DNA from: JBBAFB01 sp041655595
GTDB lineage: Bacteria > Bacillota > DULZ01
Assembly (NCBI GenBank): GCA_041655595.1
Contig: JBBAFB010000016.1
Coordinates: forward strand, 1-25,453
Direction of reading: 5' to 3'
DNA length: 25,453 nucleotides
The notes below the pieces were generated by a model, which saw nothing but the letters and a program-made list of their open reading frames with translations, made no database searches and was not told the origin of the DNA. Position 1 is the stretch's first letter, and each line of letters starts with the position of its first letter. The position numbers were made by a program, and so were the translations under genes. Shown here one piece after another: positions 17,700 through 24,739 of this stretch.

Positions 17700-18043
17700 T
17701 CCAATGCCCCCTCCTTCCATGCATACCATAAACCAATTACTAAAATTCCTATAAAGACAATCATTTCGATAAATGCAAAAAGTCCCATGCGCTGGAACTC
17801 AACCGCCCATGGATATAAAAAGATAGTTTCTACATCAAAAATCAAAAATGCAAGTGCATACATAAAATAACTGATTTTAAACTGTACCCATGTCGGCCCT
17901 TGAGTTTCAAGGCCACATTCATAAGTCGATAATTTTTCCGGCGAGGGCTTTTTAGGTCTTACCCACCCGGCAACCACAAGTACAATTATACCAAACAAAA
18001 AAGCCACGATTAAGAAAATGCCCAGAGCCAAGTATTGTTCCAT
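17690..18043 (-). CDS. nuoA: NADH-quinone oxidoreductase subunit A
   Basis: Three-helix membrane subunit at the arm junction. The ATG at 18043 is preferred because GGAGG lies 9 bases upstream; an in-frame ATG at 18049 is only 3 bases from it, so either could be used. The protein is 117 residues. The conserved loop YECGLETQGPTWVQFKISYFMYALAFLIFDVETIFLYPWA contains the family's critical cysteine, FLIFDVE acidic residues and TM2. It is the first gene of the operon, preceded by a 352-base control region, and its stop overlaps the nuoB start. Confidence 0.96.
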   Translation of the reverse strand: MEQYLALGIFLIVAFLFGIIVLVVAGWVRPKKPSPEKLSTYECGLETQGPTWVQFKISYFMYALAFLIFDVETIFLYPWAVEFQRMGLFAFIEMIVFIGILVIGLWYAWKEGALEWQ

Positions 18044-18086
18044 TATCATTTCCCTCCTCTCTTAAGTTATAATACTTTATAAAACA

Positions 18087-18114
18087 GTTGCGATTGCCGT
18101 ACGGCAACAACAAC
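18087..18114. promoter_or_regulatory. Interrupted palindrome in the nuo leader
   Basis: A perfect 14-base palindrome TTGCCGTACGGCAA (18094-18107) is flanked at equal 3-base spacing by GTTG and CAAC, making a 28-base symmetric element. In the minus-strand RNA it would fold into a stem of about 12 pairs. It lies about 45-70 bases before the nuoA start, inside the predicted leader. It may be an operator or an RNA control element; which one cannot be told from sequence. Confidence 0.5.
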
Positions 18115-18202
18115 GGCATTTCAGCCAAACAAAACAGGAGCAATCGGTACTTTAAAAACAACCAACATGGGCAGTTCACAAACACGGTGACTACCCTTGC
18201 CT

Positions 18203-18231
18203 ATTATGACTGAAAATCATTGTTTTTTCAA
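18203..18231 (-). promoter_or_regulatory. Main candidate nuo operon promoter
   Basis: Minus-strand TTGAAA (18231-18226), an exact 17-base spacer, and CATAAT (18208-18203), each one mismatch from the sigma-A consensus. Predicted start is near 18196, which gives a leader of about 150 bases before nuoA. Confidence 0.65.
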
Positions 18232-18274
18232 CCTCTATAAAGCTGGAAACACCTTCAATGTAGTCGGCACAAAC

Positions 18275-18302
18275 ATAATATGTATTCGACATGATCGAAC
18301 AA
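18275..18302 (-). promoter_or_regulatory. Second, weaker candidate nuo promoter with an overlapping dyad
   Basis: Minus-strand TTGTTC (18302-18297), a 16-base spacer, and TATTAT (18280-18275). The dyad TTCGA-N5-TCGAA (18285-18299) fills most of the spacer and touches the -35, a typical repressor position. The protein that might bind is unknown. Confidence 0.33.
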
Positions 18303-18395
18303 TTCCCTGCTACAAGGTATCAATATTTATTGTTCCAAACATTAATGCAAAAGATTGAAACTATTCACAATAAAAAATAGCTCCAAACCAATTCA

Positions 18396-19157
18396 CTACA
18401 TTACACCCTTAAAGGTTTGCCGATGAACTGGTGAAGAACCGTTTAGTTTAATGGCATTTAAATGTTCTTTTGTTGGGTAACCTTTGTGTTTTAAAAAGCC
18501 ATAAACAGGATATTTTTGATGCAACTCCTCCATTACTTTATCCCTTGCGACTTTAGCAATTATTGAAGCTGCAGCAATCGAGGCGGAAATACTGTCACCC
18601 TTTTGAATGGCAATTTGAGGCAGGGAGAACTCCGGGATTTCAAATCCATCAACTAGAACAGTATTCGGCCTAACAGTCAAACCTGCTATTGCTCTTTTCA
18701 TGGCTAAAAAACCGGCATTATGTATGTTTAAACAATCAATTTCTTCAACTGTTGCCCAACCTACAGACCAGGCAACTGCTTTTTCTTTAATTAATCTAGA
18801 TAACCTGTCCCTTGTTTTGGCCGTAATTTTTTTCGAGTCATTTAAACCCGGTAAACAAATCTTGGAATCCAAAATTACAGCCGCCGCTGTTACCGGCCCC
18901 GCTAAGGGACCCCGCCCGGCTTCATCTACGCCAGCAACGGGTTGCGCAGAAGCAATCAAGCTTTCTTCCCATAAAAAAAGTTTTTTCAGCCTTTTTAATT
19001 CATCATTTTTCTTTTGTTGCTTTATCAGCAGGTCCCGGTAGAGCTTTTGAACCGAAAGCCTTCCATCCGAAGCCAGCTTCTTTTCTAATTCTTCCGATAA
19101 ACTTTCTTCGCCCTGCAACATTTTTTTTAATTCGGCTATTGTTCCCAAAGATTCCAC
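18396..19157 (-). CDS. rnhB: Ribonuclease HII
   Basis: Removes ribonucleotides embedded in DNA by cutting RNA-DNA hybrids. The start taken is the GTG at 19157: GAAGGG lies about 10 bases upstream, and ESLGTIAELKKML then aligns with the B. subtilis RnhB N-terminus. A GTG at 19181 has no ribosome site. The 253-residue protein includes the roughly 70-residue charged helical N-terminal extension common in Firmicute RNase HII. The catalytic domain begins AGVDEAGRGPLAGPV with acidic pair D78 and E79. Further acidic residues are in VLVDGFEIP (D170) and IIAKVARDKV. It ends the ribosome-assembly cluster after rbgA. Confidence 0.94.
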   Translation of the reverse strand: MESLGTIAELKKMLQGEESLSEELEKKLASDGRLSVQKLYRDLLIKQQKKNDELKRLKKLFLWEESLIASAQPVAGVDEAGRGPLAGPVTAAAVILDSKICLPGLNDSKKITAKTRDRLSRLIKEKAVAWSVGWATVEEIDCLNIHNAGFLAMKRAIAGLTVRPNTVLVDGFEIPEFSLPQIAIQKGDSISASIAAASIIAKVARDKVMEELHQKYPVYGFLKHKGYPTKEHLNAIKLNGSSPVHRQTFKGVM

Positions 19158-19269
19158 CCGCTTCTCGCCCTTCAAAACCACTCAAATTTTAAAAATTAAC
19201 CAGTTGAAATGAATTCTTACTTATATTTAGCCATCAGCACCGAGAATCCTTTTAATATCTCTGATTAAT

Positions 19270-20121
19270 TTAACTTGAGGGGTATTCTAATGTTAATTTT
19301 CCTAGTTTACCTTTTCTAAATTCCAGCAATAAACGGTCAGCAGTTTTCTCCAAATCAATCAGACCTCCCGCTTTTAAAAAGCCCCACCTTTTTCCCAAGG
19401 CTTGAAGCTGTTCTGATGTTGTTCTATTTTCACTAAGGTCCTTTATGTCATAAATATGCTCCAGTATATTTACTTCTCTTGCCTGCATCATTTTCAAAAA
19501 CCGCTGGGCCACCTCTACCCGCTCATAAATCTCCTGCCTGACAGAGCCCGTTAAAGCCAGCATAAAACCGGTATCCGGGCCCGTAAACTTTGGCCATAAC
19601 AGTCCAGGGGTATCTAACAACTCCAAAGTCCTGCCCACCCTGTACCACTGGTTTCCTCGTGTAACACCGGGTTTATTGGCTGTTACCGCTCTGCTTTTTC
19701 CGATAAGGCTGTTAATCAAGGTAGATTTGCCCACATTGGGTATGCCCACTACCATAATTCTTTGGGCTCTGGGATTTATACCTTTTTTGCTTCTGGCCTG
19801 ATTATTCTCATCGGCTGCTTGTTCAATCATTTTCGATAATTTATTGATTTCCCTAGAATGCGAGGAAAGAGCGATAGCTTGCTTTCCGTTTTGGACTAAG
19901 TAATCTACCCATAGCATATTTCCTTTTTGATCCGCCAAATCAGCTTTATTTAACACCACAATTCTTTGTCTTAGTCTTAACAAATCCGCCAAATCCGGAT
20001 TGCTGGAACTGATAGGTATCCGGGCATCGCGTAATTCCAGCACAATATCAATTAATTTAAGCTGTTCACTAAGTAAACGTTTGGCCTTGGCCATATGCCC
20101 CGGGTACCATTGGATCTCCAT
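19270..20121 (-). CDS. rbgA: Ribosome biogenesis GTPase RbgA (YlqF)
   Basis: Circularly permuted GTPase needed for late assembly of the 50S subunit in B. subtilis. 283 residues, the usual length. The permuted order of G motifs is clear: G4 NKAD (58-61) comes before G1 GIPNVGKST (126-134) and G3 DTPG (170-173). The N-terminus MEIQWYPGHMAKAKR is diagnostic. The C-terminal region is the helical RNA-binding domain. AGGTAGGTG precedes the ATG, 8 bases after the lepB stop, so it is co-transcribed with lepB. Confidence 0.96.
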   Translation of the reverse strand: MEIQWYPGHMAKAKRLLSEQLKLIDIVLELRDARIPISSSNPDLADLLRLRQRIVVLNKADLADQKGNMLWVDYLVQNGKQAIALSSHSREINKLSKMIEQAADENNQARSKKGINPRAQRIMVVGIPNVGKSTLINSLIGKSRAVTANKPGVTRGNQWYRVGRTLELLDTPGLLWPKFTGPDTGFMLALTGSVRQEIYERVEVAQRFLKMMQAREVNILEHIYDIKDLSENRTTSEQLQALGKRWGFLKAGGLIDLEKTADRLLLEFRKGKLGKLTLEYPSS

Positions 20122-20129
20122 AATAACAC

Positions 20130-20651
20130 CTACCTTATCGCACCGATTCTAGACACCGGCCAAAATGTTGCGACCGCCTTGCCTTTAACTAAATCACGGG
20201 ATAAAGGACCCCAAACTCGACTATCTTGGCTGTTACTTCTGTTATCTCCCATCATAAAGTAGCAGCTATCGGGAATAAGAACCTTTTGAAAATCAGGGTA
20301 AACAAGATTAGGGGGTAAATAATTCTCCTTTAAGGGAACATCATCAATATATACCACACTATCACGTATCTCTATAGTTTCCCCCGGTAAACCAATAACT
20401 CTTTTAATAAAATCTTGGGAAGTGTCCAAAGGATAACGAAAAACGATTACTTCCCCTCTTTCGGGTTCTTTAAAGAAATTGCCCAATTTATTTACAAAGA
20501 TTTTATCACCTACCATTAAGGTGGGCTCCATGGAGCCGGAAGGAATATAGAAAGGTTGAATTAAAAAGGTCTTGATTGCCAAAGCCAAAATGATGGCAAT
20601 ACCAAGTATTTCGATCCATTCCCAAATAATACTTTTTTGTTTTTGTCCCAT
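20130..20651 (-). CDS. lepB: Signal peptidase I
   Basis: Membrane-anchored serine protease that removes signal peptides from Sec and Tat substrates. 173 residues with a single N-terminal transmembrane helix (about 9-31), the short Gram-positive form. The Ser-Lys dyad is S40 in IPSGSMEPTL and K83 in DFIKRVIGLPG. The box GDNRSNSQDSRVWGP (near 140-155) is intact. GAGGTG precedes the ATG. It sits between rplS and rbgA, separated from rplS by a stem-loop. Confidence 0.96.
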   Translation of the reverse strand: MGQKQKSIIWEWIEILGIAIILALAIKTFLIQPFYIPSGSMEPTLMVGDKIFVNKLGNFFKEPERGEVIVFRYPLDTSQDFIKRVIGLPGETIEIRDSVVYIDDVPLKENYLPPNLVYPDFQKVLIPDSCYFMMGDNRSNSQDSRVWGPLSRDLVKGKAVATFWPVSRIGAIR

Positions 20652-20670
20652 TTTTACACCTCGATATCAA

Positions 20671-20698
20671 GCAAAAGAGGACTGACAAAGTCAGTCCT
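20671..20698 (-). terminator. Stem-loop between rplS and lepB
   Basis: Perfect 9-bp stem, AGGACTGAC pairing with GTCAGTCCT around a 3-base loop (20678-20698), beginning 4 bases after the rplS stop. It is followed on the minus strand by CTTTTGC. The T tract is short, so it may be a leaky terminator or a 3'-end stabiliser rather than a full stop. Confidence 0.55.
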
Positions 20699-20702
20699 TA
20701 TT

Positions 20703-21044
20703 TTAGTTTCTTTCTTTTATCCTAGCGGCCTTCCCTACCCGATCTCTCAGGTAATAAAGCTTAGCTCTTCTGACCTTGCCCTTTCTAACCACTTCAATTT
20801 TATCAACACGTGGGGAATGCACGGGAAAAATCCGTTCCACACCAACACCGTAGGACATACGTCTAACCGTAAAAGTTTCTTGCAAACCGCTGCCCCTACG
20901 ACGAATAACTACTCCCTCGAAAACCTGAATCCTTTCTCTTGTGCCTTCAACTACCTTAACATGAACTCTAACTGTGTCCCCCGGCCTGAATTCAGGAATA
21001 TCGTCTTTCATCTGTTCCCGTCCTAATGCTTGCACAATATCCAT
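20703..21044 (-). CDS. rplS: 50S ribosomal protein L19
   Basis: Structural protein at the 30S-50S interface. 113 residues, the family length. Signatures are FRPGDTVRVHVKVVEGTRERIQVFEGVVI, RRRGSGLQETFTVRRMSYGVGVERIFPVHSP and the basic C-terminus KVRRAKLYYLRDRVGKAARIKE. AGGAGG precedes the ATG. It follows trmD by 58 bases, the usual rpsP-rimM-trmD-rplS order. Confidence 0.98.
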   Translation of the reverse strand: MDIVQALGREQMKDDIPEFRPGDTVRVHVKVVEGTRERIQVFEGVVIRRRGSGLQETFTVRRMSYGVGVERIFPVHSPRVDKIEVVRKGKVRRAKLYYLRDRVGKAARIKERN

Positions 21045-21102
21045 GTTTCTGCCTCCTTTCTTCTAAACCTATTCATCATCTAATCAAAAACAGTTCAACT
21101 AA

Positions 21103-21819
21103 CTATGCTAAGTCCTGACCATTACCCTTTTTAGAACTACTTATCAAATCCGGGCGTCTTTCTTTGGTTCTTTTGATTGCTTGTTCTTGACGCCATTCTT
21201 CAATTTTTTTGTGATTACCCGACAAAAGAATTTCCGGCACCTCCATGCCACGGAACTCCCTAGGTCTTGTATATTGAGGATATTCCAGTAAGCCTTGACT
21301 AAAACTTTCCTCCAACAAGGATTGCTCGGCCCCAAGAACGCCGGGCAAAAGCCTGGTAACAGCATCGATTAATACCAAAGCGCCCAATTCCCCGCCGGTT
21401 ATAATATAATCCCCTAAGGAGATCTCATCTGTCACTAGGTAGTTGCGAATCCTTTCGTCAACCCCCTCATAATGACCGCAAATTAAGATCAATCGTTTCT
21501 CTTGAGCCAGCTCCAATGCCAACTTCTGATTAAACACCCGCCCCTGGGGGCAAAGCAAAATGGTGCGAGGTTTTTTATTTCTTTCTAAGTCCCCTGCAAT
21601 AGACTCCCAGGCCCTAAAGATAGGTTCCGGTTTTAGCACCATACCCGAACCTCCCCCAAAAGGGTAGTCATCAACCCGCCTATGTTTATCCACAGCATAA
21701 TCCCGGAAGTCTGTCAAGACTACCTCTAGCAAATTCTTTTCAATGGCTCTTTTTACAATACTAGTTTTTAGCGGGCTAATAAATAACTCCGGAAAAATTG
21801 TTAAAACATCAATCCGCAT
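21103..21819 (-). CDS. trmD: tRNA (guanine-37-N1)-methyltransferase TrmD
   Basis: SPOUT-class enzyme that methylates G37 next to the anticodon, preventing frameshifts. 238 residues. The deep trefoil knot SAM site shows CPQGR (90-94), CGHYEGVDERI (114-124) and SLGDYIITGGELGALVLIDAV (134-154). RVDDYPFGGGSGMVLKPEP (48-66) and YTRPREFRGMEVPEILLSGNH are also present. The residue aligned with the general base D169 of E. coli (TEDSF) is a glutamate, E171 in LLEESF. The AGGAG site overlaps the rimM stop, so translation is likely coupled. Confidence 0.97.
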   Translation of the reverse strand: MRIDVLTIFPELFISPLKTSIVKRAIEKNLLEVVLTDFRDYAVDKHRRVDDYPFGGGSGMVLKPEPIFRAWESIAGDLERNKKPRTILLCPQGRVFNQKLALELAQEKRLILICGHYEGVDERIRNYLVTDEISLGDYIITGGELGALVLIDAVTRLLPGVLGAEQSLLEESFSQGLLEYPQYTRPREFRGMEVPEILLSGNHKKIEEWRQEQAIKRTKERRPDLISSSKKGNGQDLA

Positions 21820-21829
21820 AATTTAGCTC

Positions 21830-22360
21830 CTAATCCACCAGTCCCGGCAACAGATCTACCATGATCCTCCTGTTTTCCAAATCAATTGTTTGTATGCATT
21901 CCTTTATGGCCGGAATAAGGATTTCTTTATTGGTAGCAGGATGCATAACCTGATATACATCATTTGAACCGGTTTGAAAAACATCTTCAAGGTTGCCCAA
22001 AAATCGCCCCTCCATTGTAAAAACAGGTAGTCCTTGAAGTTGAAAAACATAATAACTCCCCTCCGGCAAAGGCATAACTTCATCAGAAGTTATTTTAATC
22101 AAGCAATCCCGTAAACTTTCAGCCGTCTTTAAATCTGACACCCCTTCCAAACCCAGAATCAACCATTTGTTGTGGAATCGTGAAGATGAGACTTTGAATT
22201 TTTCAAACCCGGCTTTGCTATGAATATAAACCTCTAAACCCTGCCGGAACCTTTCAGGAAAATCCGTTAGGGGCATCACTTTTAGCTCACCCTTATTACC
22301 TTGAGTCGTTAAGATCTTGCCAATTGCAACAAAGGAGTTTTCCTCCATCTGATTATTCAC
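21830..22360 (-). CDS. rimM: 16S rRNA processing protein RimM
   Basis: Assembly factor for the head of the 30S subunit; it binds ribosomal protein S19. The start used is the GTG at 22360, with AAGGG 8 bases upstream; the GTG at 22369 directly abuts that site and cannot use it. The 176-residue protein has the N-terminal beta-barrel domain (AIGKILTTQGNKGELKVMPLTDFPERF) and a C-terminal PRC-barrel (YYVFQLQGLPVFTMEGRFLGNLEDVFQTGSNDVYQVM). It lies between khpA and trmD, as expected. Confidence 0.95.
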   Translation of the reverse strand: MNNQMEENSFVAIGKILTTQGNKGELKVMPLTDFPERFRQGLEVYIHSKAGFEKFKVSSSRFHNKWLILGLEGVSDLKTAESLRDCLIKITSDEVMPLPEGSYYVFQLQGLPVFTMEGRFLGNLEDVFQTGSNDVYQVMHPATNKEILIPAIKECIQTIDLENRRIMVDLLPGLVD

Positions 22361-22405
22361 TTGTTCCACCCTTGCACTTTAATAATTTAATTATTCATAG
22401 GCTTT

Positions 22406-22633
22406 CTAGATTATTTCCACCAGGACCTTTTTGCTTTCCTTGGCGGAAGCTGCTTTAACAATTGCTCTGATCGATTTAGCTATTCTGCCTTGCTTTCCAA
22501 TTACTTTTCCCATATCCTCTGAAGCAACTCGTAATTCAAGGGTTATTGACTTTTCGTCTTCAACAACACTTACCTTTACCTCATCAGGATTGTCAACAAG
22601 AGCTCTGGCAATTCCTTCGACCAGTTCCCTCAC
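22406..22633 (-). CDS. khpA: KH-domain RNA-binding protein KhpA (YlqC)
   Basis: Single KH domain of 75 residues. In streptococci KhpA pairs with KhpB and binds many RNAs, affecting cell division; its role here is inferred. The GxxG RNA-binding loop is GKQG (46-49) in MGKVIGKQGRIAKSIRAIVKAA. The GTG start has AGGGGG 8 bases upstream. It lies between rpsP and rimM, the conserved Firmicute position. Confidence 0.94.
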   Translation of the reverse strand: MRELVEGIARALVDNPDEVKVSVVEDEKSITLELRVASEDMGKVIGKQGRIAKSIRAIVKAASAKESKKVLVEII

Positions 22634-22666
22634 TTATAGTCCCCCTATTCAAAATTTAATAGTCAG

Positions 22667-22936
22667 CTAAACTTCCTTAGCATCAGCTATAGCTTGCATT
22701 ACACCAGCCTTTTTAAATAAGGCTTTGACCGTTTCCGAAGGCTGGGCTCCACTATTGACCCATTTAATAGCCTTTTCAGTATCAATTTTTATTGTTTCCG
22801 GCTGGCTTACTGGGTTATAGTAACCAATTTCCTCAATAAAACGTCCATCCCTGGGAGATCTGGAGTCTGCCACTACCACCCTATAAAAAGGAGCTTTCTT
22901 TCCTCCCATTCTACGCAATCGAATCCTTGTTGCCAA
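22667..22936 (-). CDS. rpsP: 30S ribosomal protein S16
   Basis: Small-subunit assembly protein. The start chosen is the TTG at 22936: AAGGAGGTG ends 6 bases upstream, and the protein then begins ATRIRLRRMGGKKAPFYRVVV as S16 does. The GTG at 22945 that gives three extra residues is part of the ribosome site itself. The 89-residue product shows ADSRSPRDGRFIEEIGYYNP. It follows ffh by 44 bases. Confidence 0.97.
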   Translation of the reverse strand: MATRIRLRRMGGKKAPFYRVVVADSRSPRDGRFIEEIGYYNPVSQPETIKIDTEKAIKWVNSGAQPSETVKALFKKAGVMQAIADAKEV

Positions 22937-22975
22937 AAATTTCACCTCCTTAAATGTTCGTCAATATTTAAAGGC

Positions 22976-22997
22976 TGCCACTATCTAAACAGTGGCA
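22976..22997 (-). other. Stem-loop spanning the ffh stop codon
   Basis: Perfect 7-bp inverted repeat (TGCCACT and AGTGGCA) around an 8-base loop. The ffh stop codon overlaps the proximal arm. On the minus strand it is followed only by a weak CCTTTAAAT tract, so it may be a partial terminator or RNA-processing signal between ffh and rpsP. Confidence 0.35.
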
Positions 22998-24336
22998 ATT
23001 TATAGCCGCCTTTTTTGCCTTTCTTGCCTGTTGAAGAAAAATCTCCAAGTTGTTTCATCATTTTTCTTGCTTCGGTAAATTGCTTCAGGACCTTATTAAC
23101 ATCCTGCACTCTTGTGCCGCTTCCTTGAGCAATTCTTTTTTTACGACTTCCATTAATAATTTCCGGTTTTCTTCTTTCTTGCATCGTCATTGATTGAATG
23201 ATGGCCTCTACCTTATTTAATTCTTTTTCATCTACTTGCATGTTTTTCAGCTGCTTTACTTGACCCATTCCCGGCAACATACCCAGTAAATCCTCCAATG
23301 GCCCCATGGATTTCATCTGATTTAACTGATCGAGAAAATCTTCTAAAGTAAATTCATTTTGGCGAAGCTTTCTTTCCATTTCTCTCGCCTTTTCCCTGTC
23401 TACCCCTGCTTGAGCCTTTTCTATTAAGGTCAGAACATCTCCCATGCCAAGAATTCTGGAGGCCATACGATCCGGGTGAAAGGGTTCCAGGGCATCAAGT
23501 TTTTCCCCCATACCTACAAATTTTATAGGCCTGCCGGTTACCGCCTTAGTAGACAAAGCGGCACCACCACGAGTATCACCATCCAATTTAGTCATAATAA
23601 TACCATCTAAACCCAATGTCTTATGAAAATTATCTGCAACGGTAACGGCATCCTGGCCTGTCATGGAATCCACCACCAACAAGACCTCATGGGGTTTCAC
23701 CGTTGTCTTGATATCTTTTAGTTCCTGCATCAGTTCTTCGTCAATATGGAGCCTGCCTGCAGTATCCAAAAACACTAAATCATTGCCATTTTTAACAGCT
23801 TGACTGATGGCGGCTTCCGCAATTCGCACGGGGCTAACTTTATCTCCCAAAGAAACAACCGGTATTTCTAACTGCTTACCAAGTACCTCTAACTGCTTTA
23901 TAGCTGCCGGCCTGTAAATATCACAAGCTGCTAAAACTGGGCGCCTGCCCTGTTTTTTAAAATAGTTGGCCAGCTTACCTGCTGATGTGGTTTTTCCTGC
24001 GCCCTGCAAACCAACCAGCATAACTATAGTGGGTGGTTTTGCAGCCACAGCAATCTTATTTTGGCTTCCGCCCATTAACTGTGTCATTTCCTCATTTACG
24101 ATTTTTATTACTTGTTGGGCAGGCGTTAGGCTTTCCATCACCTCAACACCTGTTGCCCTTTCTGTCAAAGTTGCTATAAAATCTTTTACCACTTTATAAT
24201 TAACATCCGCCTCTAATAAGGCTAGCCTCACTTCACGCATCGCTTCCTGCACATCTTTTTCGGAAAGCTTTCCTTTACCCCTTAGTTTTTTAAAGGTGTT
24301 CTGCAATCTTTCAGTTAAACCGGAAAAGGCGCCCAT
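22981..24336 (-). CDS. ffh: Signal recognition particle protein Ffh (SRP54)
   Basis: GTPase that binds signal sequences on nascent chains and, with 4.5S/6S RNA and FtsY, targets them to the membrane. The ATG at 24336 is chosen because AAGGGGAG lies 5 bases upstream; the longer TTG frame to 24363 would overlap ylxM. In the 451-residue protein the N domain covers 1-100. G1 is GLQGAGKT (109-116), G3 DTAGRL (191-196) and G4 TKLD (249-252), followed by GDTRGGAAL. The methionine-rich M domain (about 300-435) ends in the lysine-rich tail KKGKKGGYK. It follows ylxM by 16 bases. Confidence 0.98.
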   Translation of the reverse strand: MGAFSGLTERLQNTFKKLRGKGKLSEKDVQEAMREVRLALLEADVNYKVVKDFIATLTERATGVEVMESLTPAQQVIKIVNEEMTQLMGGSQNKIAVAAKPPTIVMLVGLQGAGKTTSAGKLANYFKKQGRRPVLAACDIYRPAAIKQLEVLGKQLEIPVVSLGDKVSPVRIAEAAISQAVKNGNDLVFLDTAGRLHIDEELMQELKDIKTTVKPHEVLLVVDSMTGQDAVTVADNFHKTLGLDGIIMTKLDGDTRGGAALSTKAVTGRPIKFVGMGEKLDALEPFHPDRMASRILGMGDVLTLIEKAQAGVDREKAREMERKLRQNEFTLEDFLDQLNQMKSMGPLEDLLGMLPGMGQVKQLKNMQVDEKELNKVEAIIQSMTMQERRKPEIINGSRKKRIAQGSGTRVQDVNKVLKQFTEARKMMKQLGDFSSTGKKGKKGGYKLPLFR

Positions 24337-24352
24337 TTTTTCTCCCCTTTTC

Positions 24353-24697
24353 TTAATGCCCAAATTTTAAAAGCTGATGAAGTGACTCCAATATTTGCTC
24401 TTTTGTTAACTCGTTGAGTTTAGCCGCAGAAATGAGTTTAATCAGCTTCTCCACCAGTTCTTGCTGCTTCATATGATGAGCTAAATAGCCCAGCTTCTCC
24501 TCATAGTCTTCCATTGTTACGTGAACTCTTTTCAATAAATCGTGAATTGCCTGCCTGCTTACCCCGGTCAGATCAGCTATTTCGCTTAAAGATAAATCCT
24601 GATGGTAATACAGCTCTACTATGTTTTTTTGCTTATCCGTTAATAAATTGCCATAGAAGTCATAAAGCCAAACAGTCCGCATCAACCTATCCAACAT
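24353..24697 (-). CDS. ylxM: YlxM/p13-like helix-turn-helix protein
   Basis: 114-residue protein of the UPF0122 family, nearly always encoded before ffh. In streptococci a homologue influences SRP assembly and the Ffh-FtsY GTPase. A sigma-70 region-4-like helix-turn-helix is seen in LTDKQKNIVELYYHQDLSLSEIADLTGVSRQAIHDLLKRV (about 19-58). The rest is a charged helical tail. It starts at an ATG with GGGG about 9 bases upstream, downstream of a strong promoter and a dyad. Confidence 0.93.
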   Translation of the reverse strand: MLDRLMRTVWLYDFYGNLLTDKQKNIVELYYHQDLSLSEIADLTGVSRQAIHDLLKRVHVTMEDYEEKLGYLAHHMKQQELVEKLIKLISAAKLNELTKEQILESLHQLLKFGH

Positions 24698-24710
24698 AAT
24701 TTCAACCCCA

Positions 24711-24732
24711 TGTAAAGTATTTTTCCTTTACA
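24711..24732. promoter_or_regulatory. Dyad at the predicted start of the ylxM-ffh transcript
   Basis: Perfect 7-bp inverted repeat TGTAAAG-N8-CTTTACA. The predicted transcription start from the promoter at 24740-24768 falls at its edge (near 24733), so it is either a 5'-end RNA hairpin or an operator at +1. Confidence 0.42.
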
Positions 24733-24739
24733 CTTGAAG

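Larger units (their letters stand above)
18044..18395. other. Intergenic control region between rnhB and nuoA
   Basis: 352 bases without a convincing gene. On the minus strand it holds a strong candidate promoter (18203-18231), a weaker upstream one (18275-18302), a dyad over the weaker promoter (18285-18299), and a longer GC-rich dyad in the predicted leader (18087-18114). No intrinsic terminator was found after rnhB, so some transcription from the upstream cluster may run through. A 33-codon ORF here was considered and not accepted. Confidence 0.7.

Noticed and set aside
18191..18292. A 33-codon minus-strand ORF (begins MSNTYYVCADYIEG) in the region upstream of nuoA
   Set aside because: The nearest ribosome-like site (AGGGA) is about 12 bases away, and the frame overlaps the main nuo promoter completely. 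The composition is protein-like, so a search in relatives would be worthwhile, but I cannot support it as a gene.
19227..19285. Shifted-frame extension past the rbgA stop reading KLIRDIKRILGADG, which could suggest a frameshifted C-terminus
   Set aside because: The in-frame RbgA already has family length and a plausible end. The shifted frame has no start or ribosome site and is only about 17 codons long.
22381..22395. AT-only inverted repeat AATAATT-N-AATTATT between khpA and rimM
   Set aside because: It is low-complexity AT sequence with no T-tract context or GC pairs, and such repeats are expected by chance here.
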